Shown piece after piece: positions 58,607 through 64,000 of a DNA stretch of 64,000 nt; position 1 is the stretch's first letter; each line of letters opens with the position of its first letter. The position numbers and the translations under genes are program-made. The stretch comes from Erpetoichthys calabaricus (taxonomy: Eukaryota > Chordata > Cladistia > Polypteriformes > Polypteridae), in assembly GCF_900747795.2 (NCBI RefSeq), contig NC_041408.2, positions 40,756,776 to 40,820,775 on the forward strand, written 5' to 3'. Under the pieces are notes generated by a model that saw only the letters and a program-made list of their open reading frames with translations, was not told the DNA's origin and ran no database searches.

Positions 58607-59767
58607 AGAAACATGCTTAAAAGGTCTAGAACTACTATTTATATATGCAATATATATTTATACCTGTAACACATGCAACAAGGCAACCTGCAGTACAGAA
58701 AACAAAAATGCACCAAGTTAATCCTCTAAAAAATCTCCAATAAATAATCCTATGACATCTAGCAAAAGCACTTTATATGTTGATACAGCATTCATTATCT
58801 TCAGTGAAATATTTTCACCTCTGCCTGCAGTGCTAAAAATGTTTCCGTATTTCAAATAAACTTACTCATAATTATGTTTTCACCATTTTGTAAAAAAAAA
58901 AAAACCTAATAAATTGCAAAACAAATCATTAAGTAGCTCTTAGAATAACACATACAGTATATGGTGCATAATAAAATGAAAAATAAAAATGCATCAATTA
59001 AACTGGAGTAGTAATGCATGTCTTTATTGTATTAAAATCACATTATTGTTTTCAAAACAATGTACAGAGATTAATTAGTCTATACATTGTTAACAACCCT
59101 ACTTTAAGATAGAACATATCTTAAAATCTCCACAATTAACCACACAAGGGGAAAAAAAAGAGAGAGAGCGAGATAGAGAGAGACAGAGAGATGCTTATTG
59201 GGATTATTATAATATACAGTTCACTGAAAAGAAAAAAAAATTGAAGGTCGTGTTTTAGTTTTATGGGAAATAAATTATAACAGGTATAATGGGAAAAAGA
59301 TAACATTTTAAAAATATCTACTTGCAGGTTAATGGAACTAAAACTTCATGTGTCTAAATGTAATGTGACATGAATACACTCAAAAGTAAAGTCATTCAAA
59401 ATTTTATCTATGACAAAAAGTATTAAACAAAATAGCAAATTCATTTGGTAAGAGTCTTCAGGATGTTTGTAAAGTATAAAAGAACATGAATTTTGCAACC
59501 AGCCATGACTAACTGTGGCGTAATTCAACTAAAAATCAATGATCCATGTATCTCTCTCAAGTGTACTCTGGGCAAGATCCTGAGCTCATCAAATGTTTGC
59601 AGTGCTAGGTCACGTCTTAGGACTGACTGTTCTACAATTAATCCCAATGGGGGCAAAAATACTTATATACCTTTAATAGCCTTGGAAGTAAAATTACTCC
59701 TAATGCCTTAACAGTATTATTTGGACTAGTACCAGATGGAATAAAGGCATGCTATAAAATACCAGTT
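58607..59767. other. Intergenic stretch, nothing recognised
   Basis: AT-rich sequence with a GA-rich block (59159-59192, mostly AGAGAG). No conserved frame or repeat family was recognised. Confidence 0.7.
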
Positions 59768-60015
59768 GTGCAAGTGAGAGAGATAGAAAAGTTAGTTGGG
59801 TAGCTTCTCAGCCATCTGCCAATAGCGTCCCTTGTATGAAATCAACTGGGCAAACCAACTGAGGAAGCATGTACCAGAAATTAAAAGACCCATTGTCCTC
59901 AGAAATCCGCGAACCAGCAAAAAATCCGCGATATATATTTAAATATGCTTACATATAAAATCCGCGATAGAGTGAAGCCGCGAAAGGCGAAGCGCGATAT
60001 AGCGAAGGATCACTG
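59768..60015. mobile_element. Tigger-like non-autonomous element, 248-base fragment
   Basis: It matches the right 240 bases of 25844-26745 (GGGTAGCTTCTCAGCCATCT, AATAGCGTCCCTTGTATGAA, GCGAAAGGCGAAGCGCGATA) and ends GATCACTG before TA (60016-60017). The left two thirds are missing. Confidence 0.85.
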
Positions 60016-60017
60016 TA

Positions 60018-62867
60018 ATCCACCTTTGTGCCTCAGCTGGAAAGTAATGTTCTATATTATCACAAAACTCAAACGTGAGAATTTAGATTTTTGTCCATTT
60101 TTTACTGTTTTATCATGTACAAACTACTATTTTAGATGTGACTCACTACTCATATAAGCTTTCTTTTTCAGGAGGAAGTTGAGTGACAAGTTTTACCGGT
60201 TGTCTTTGGATTGATCAAGCTTGCTATGTTATTTGCAGTTGCTTGAATGGGCTGCGCTTTTATTAAATTCCATCTCCTAAATAAAAGAATGATGAAACAG
60301 CTGACTATATTGTATAAATAGTAGAAAATGTTGAAACTATGCTTAAGTAGATGAGAAAGCATGTTATAGTGCTAAGTTATTTGTATGATCATCAAGTCTG
60401 CAATACAATGTTCAACAGTGAAACTGAAATTGGCCCAAAAAAACAAAAGTAAATATCAAAACTAGATACATGTATGCAACTGGTAAATATCGTACCCTTT
60501 TAACTTTAACTGTCATCTTCAAGTGCATTGCACACTATGCTGAGCAAATTAAAGGCTGACTTCACCAAGAATACAAATTTATACATGTTTAGCACATTTC
60601 TGAGACCCTCTTCATATACTTAAATGCAGTACTGTTCCCTTTTGAACAGAGGAAGGAATAAGTAAGTGTTTTGTAGGGGAAACATAAAAACTCCTCTTCA
60701 AAATGATCATTGATATGGTAAACCTTCATCAAATATTTTTAAAATAAAAAGAGGTCAACTGGAATTTTACCCAGTGTAAGCTACTTCAATGCAACTAAAA
60801 CTGAAAAGCAGCAATGAATAAATTACCTGCTTACAGATGGAATGATAAAATCTGAGGCCTGTGATGGACTTTGGCCCTATTCAGGGTTGGTTACTGTCTA
60901 GTGCCTGATGCAACCCAGATAAACTCAACCCTGTATTGAATTAAGCAGGTTTGAGAATGGCATGTCCTCAAGCAGCATATCCAGAAAAATTAAGTTCCCC
61001 CGAGAATGAATAACTGATTCAATCAACCAGCATGATCAGGTGCTGCCCTCCGGTGGCCATTGAAGTCTTCCACATGACTAATCCATCCCTGTTAACACCT
61101 AAACAAGTAAAACTCATACCAAAGTCAACAATTACTTTTGGTTAGGATTGTGTATTTTTAATTGAATCTGCAATAGATATAAAATATGTGTATTATATAT
61201 TAAAAGTCATTCTGGCCTGTACACAAGCAAGCTGCAGGATCCATTACACCATAGTATTCAATCTGAGATGTAAAGGACTATGTTAACTTAAAATCAAGTG
61301 GATTATAATGATTCTTGACTTCTTGGTTTACTTCTGAATCATGCCAATATGTAATCCAGATGTAAGCAATGGGCAGCCTCAACTATGAAAGCTCAATTAA
61401 ATTATGCTCTGGTTAAATGCACTATAAATCTTGAAAACCTGGGTTTAATATGCGTGCAATTACCTTAACTCTGGTAACCATGGGAAAGATGCAATTACAA
61501 TGAAACATATGAACACAGAACATGATTGTAAATTAAAATTATCTCAACAATCTAAAGCCTTTTTTTCTTGTATACATTCTAAAATAATTATCTTTTAAGC
61601 AAAAAAGCAAAGCAAACTTCATTTTAAAGTGTTTTTACACACTGGGAGGTGATAAGTAATCACTCATGGTTTACTCTTGAATGGTCAAAACTATGGGACA
61701 TGAGAGAATGCTTCCTTTCAATATTGGGTGACTGCAACAGTGCATTTATAGCTGGCATATACACAAAAAGAACACAATTTCAAGATGCACAGAAACACGT
61801 AAATGTAGAAAGTGAAAAAATGTTGATACTCAGCTTGTAAAAAGAAAAAAAAAATTGCAATGTAACACTCTTCAATGCATCTCGGCTCATATTTAATATT
61901 AGCTCCCCTTAACTACCCTGTCTAATCACCTACTAATGGTAATGTTTGGTCTGGGTCAAAATGTAAATTAAAAACTTTTAAGCAGAAAGCAGATAACAGA
62001 ACATGTGAACTTTTTCACTGTACATTTACAGACACGTCTGTCTATTCACAGCACAATATAATAACTTCAAACCTACCTGATCCAATTCAGCTTGGAAAGG
62101 AACCAAAGCATATTCCTGCATCAGGCAAAAGGCAGGAAACAGAGACTGTGAAGAACTAGAGCTTTTTCTAGCAGCATCAGACATGACCAAAAAACCAAAC
62201 TTGAAAAAGACCTTAGTCAATTTTTTAAAACCAAATACATCTTTTGGATAAGGCAAAACTCCTATGAACAAAGTAAGAACATGCAAACTGCACACGGACA
62301 GTGATCAGACTGGGAATAGCTCCTACGCACCCTGAATATGTGAGACGGAAACACTGACCACTGCACCAGAGTACTACCCTGACAGGAAACATGAAGTCTA
62401 AATAAACATAGGGATTATTTAAAAGTGTAAATTAAACTACCTCCTGATTAGAGGATTGATGTTTACCTTAAACATGCACAAGGAAAAAAATTCCACTTGG
62501 GCGATTTAACTGTATATAAATGAAGAAACCACACCAACTGCTATGATACAACTTTTAGTGCATAAATAATTTACAGTAATTTTATTTTTTTCATTTTCTA
62601 TATGGCAATTTTCTGTAATTTTTACCATCAACGTTGGGAAGTGCAAAATGTTTGATATACACTAAAATCCTGTTTTTCCATCTTGTTTCCTTCTTCAAAA
62701 TACTACATACTTTTTAATTTTCTGAAGGTTACACAAAAACACACAATACTGCAATTTCAATATAACTACCTGTCCTCAACCATTAGGACCATATTAAACA
62801 ATCCAGGATTTCAATTTCTATCATCATCCATATAAGTAATATTTAAATTGACAAAAAGGGAAAAAAA
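60018..62867 (-). other. Intergenic stretch and probable PEX13 3' UTR
   Basis: No conserved coding sequence was recognised. A degenerate SINE-type tail lies at about 60855-60965 (GTGATGGACTTTGGCCC, CAGGGTTGG, ATTAAGCAGGTTTGAGAATG), and a reverse-oriented one may lie near 62255-62400. The PEX13 3' UTR must begin at 62867 and extend left for an unknown distance. Confidence 0.55.
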
Positions 62868-63184
62868 TCATAGCTCTACTTTATCAGGAATAGTAATAAC
62901 CGAATCTAAAGCAGGGTTCTGGTTTGACTCTACTGGTACAGATGTGAATAATTCCTCGAAATCTTTGTCCTGACCAGCTACCGCCTCCACTGACCGGGAG
63001 CTTGTTGCTCCACAGGTCTGCTCGGTGTTATTTGAAGAAGACTGTTGCTGTGCTGTTCTTCCCAGCTCTCCTTGCCTTCTTCCTCGTCTCTTTCCCAATA
63101 TTTTCACATAGTTCGCTGGTATGAGTCCAGTTATCTGTCCATCCAGGCTTGCTAGCAACCAGCCACGCACTCGTGGTTGTTGTT
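62868..63184 (-). CDS. PEX13: PEX13 last coding exon: end of SH3 domain and C-terminal tail
   Basis: PEX13 is a peroxisomal membrane protein of the docking and translocation complex; its cytosolic SH3 domain binds PEX14 and PEX5. This exon begins after a TTTTCCCTAG acceptor (RC of 63185-63186), supplies two bases to complete a Glu codon, and ends at TGA (62870-62868). The peptide QQPRVRGWLLASLDGQITGL followed by IPANYVKILGKRRGRR is nearly identical to human PEX13 as I remember it (QQPKVRGWLLASLDGQTTGL). It contains the SH3 hallmark ALYDY-distal signature GLIPANYV. The tail after the SH3 (about 70 residues, Gln/Ser-rich, ending IPDKVEL) is variable, as in other vertebrates. Upstream exons lie right of the window. 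A TTTATT at 62581-62586 (AATAAA on the minus strand) could be a polyadenylation signal. Confidence 0.93.
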
Positions 63185-63784
63185 CTAGGGAAAATCCAAT
63201 ACAAACAAGAATCAATTACATTTGTAACATCTAAATTACGTACAGTGAGATTAGTTCCATAACTGGATGATTATCACTTAAACATGAAACAAAATGCTTT
63301 AAAGTATTGATTCTGATTCAGTGTCTTAAAAACTTTTTGGCCTAGCAATGTTAAATATCATGGTCATTTCTTAAAACACCTCAAAAAGAATAAGAAAATT
63401 CAAGAAATTACTAACCAAGAAAAATGCTCTGCCCACAGTCTTATAGAGAGCAAATTTAAAGACCAGACTATAATTTTCAGTTAATAAACATATCAAGGTT
63501 CTGTCAATATTACACTTTTGTAGCTGTCCTTTGGTTTCTCCAATTGATGCCACTGCAGCCCTGTTACAATAACTTAAGCCTCCCCCAAATATCAAGAAAG
63601 CCTCATCAGTTTTCTGTCTGTTATTTATGGTTTAATGTGGCATGTTTAATTTTGTAACGAGAAGCCACTGAAGTTAAAAAGGTAAAATTAGGTCCCGAGA
63701 CCATAAAGGTTGAGAAACATTGCTCCTGGACACCTGGATAGAGGTAAATTGAAAGGAATCCTCAGAAAGCGAGGGCATACAATA

Positions 63785-64000
63785 CAAGGTGAGACAGAAA
63801 AATAACCGGATTGGTTAAAAAAAAAAAAAAAACATTTATTGATGAATTGCAGCATTCTAAACAATTTCACCTTCTATATTCTCCCCCTCCCGATCTCTAC
63901 ACCGCTCCATACGCATCTTCCATTGATTCAAACAGTGCCTGAAATCATCTTGCTTGAGGCTCTTCAACAGGCTTGCCGTTTCTGTCTTCACTTTATCCAT
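63785..64000 (-). mobile_element. Mariner-like element, 3' part, running off the right edge
   Basis: The terminus CAAGGTGAGACAGAAAAATA follows TA at 63783-63784. Inward is an A-run (T-run on the coding strand), then the stop codon of a transposase. The other end lies beyond the window. It is inside a PEX13 intron. Confidence 0.65.
63857..64000 (-). pseudogene. Mariner-like transposase C terminus, partial
   Basis: Forty-seven codons before TAG read KVKTETASLLKSLKQDDFRH then CLNQWKMRMERCRDREGENI EGE. The pattern L..L...DF..CF.QW..R...C....G.Y.EGD is the C-terminal signature of mariner-type transposases (SETMAR/FLJ37770-like group). The visible part has no stop or frameshift, so integrity upstream cannot be judged. 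Confidence 0.8.

Noticed and set aside
62026-62295. 89-codon minus-strand frame downstream of PEX13
   Set aside because: It lies beyond the PEX13 stop, probably 3' UTR or intergenic; the text overlaps a degenerate repeat and shows no domain.

Overview
The window is a stretch of AT-rich vertebrate nuclear DNA. Small exons are separated by kilobase introns with GT/AG borders, and most of the rest is transposon-derived. The mix points to a ray-finned fish: fish-type Tc1 transposons with IR/DR ends, a piggyBac family, Harbinger, hAT and Tigger-like non-autonomous elements, L1 and L2/CR1-type LINEs, and a SINE family whose 3' tail is (GGAT)n. I suspect a non-teleost such as a bichir or reedfish, but that is recollection of repeat styles, not something shown here.

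Three host genes are visible. (1) SANBR (KIAA1841), minus strand: three coding exons at 18471-18620 (with the start codon), 9311-9500 and 2875-2968. Their reading phases join perfectly and encode the SANT domain and the acidic linker after it; the gene runs off the left edge. (2) A plus-strand gene for a 253-residue coiled-coil protein, in six coding exons between 35142 and 48585. I cannot name it. (3) PEX13, minus strand: only the last coding exon, 62868-63184, which holds the end of the SH3 domain and the C-terminal tail. PEX13 followed by SANBR on the same strand matches the human order. The coiled-coil gene lies between them, head to head with SANBR and tail to tail with PEX13. A CpG-bearing stretch at about 32.5-33.2 kb with an RFX X-box-like motif (33103-33116) is the likely shared promoter.

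Layout: 1-2.9 kb, SANBR intron with an LTR end, a hAT-type repeat and a decayed Harbinger; 3.0-5.0 kb, truncated piggyBac copy; 5.2-9.3 kb, LINE and MITE remnants; 9.5-18.5 kb, an apparently intact Tc1 transposon (transposase 340 aa, D153/D244/E279), a Tigger-like and a hAT-like element; 18.6-33 kb, SANBR first intron with a broken Tc1, a second Tigger-like copy, an L2 LINE, SINEs and an internally deleted sister of the intact Tc1; 33-49 kb, the coiled-coil gene, whose introns hold an L1 nested in an older LINE and a three-layer nest (piggyBac inside a DUF4817-type element abutting a Tc1 fragment); 49-62 kb, intergenic DNA with a solo LTR, a rearranged L1 array and another solo LTR; 62.9 kb to the end, PEX13 exon and a mariner-like transposase fragment.

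The host genes do not form a pathway: SANBR is a nuclear regulator of class-switch recombination in mammals and PEX13 is a peroxisomal import factor. No rRNA, tRNA gene, CRISPR array or bacterial-type feature was seen.
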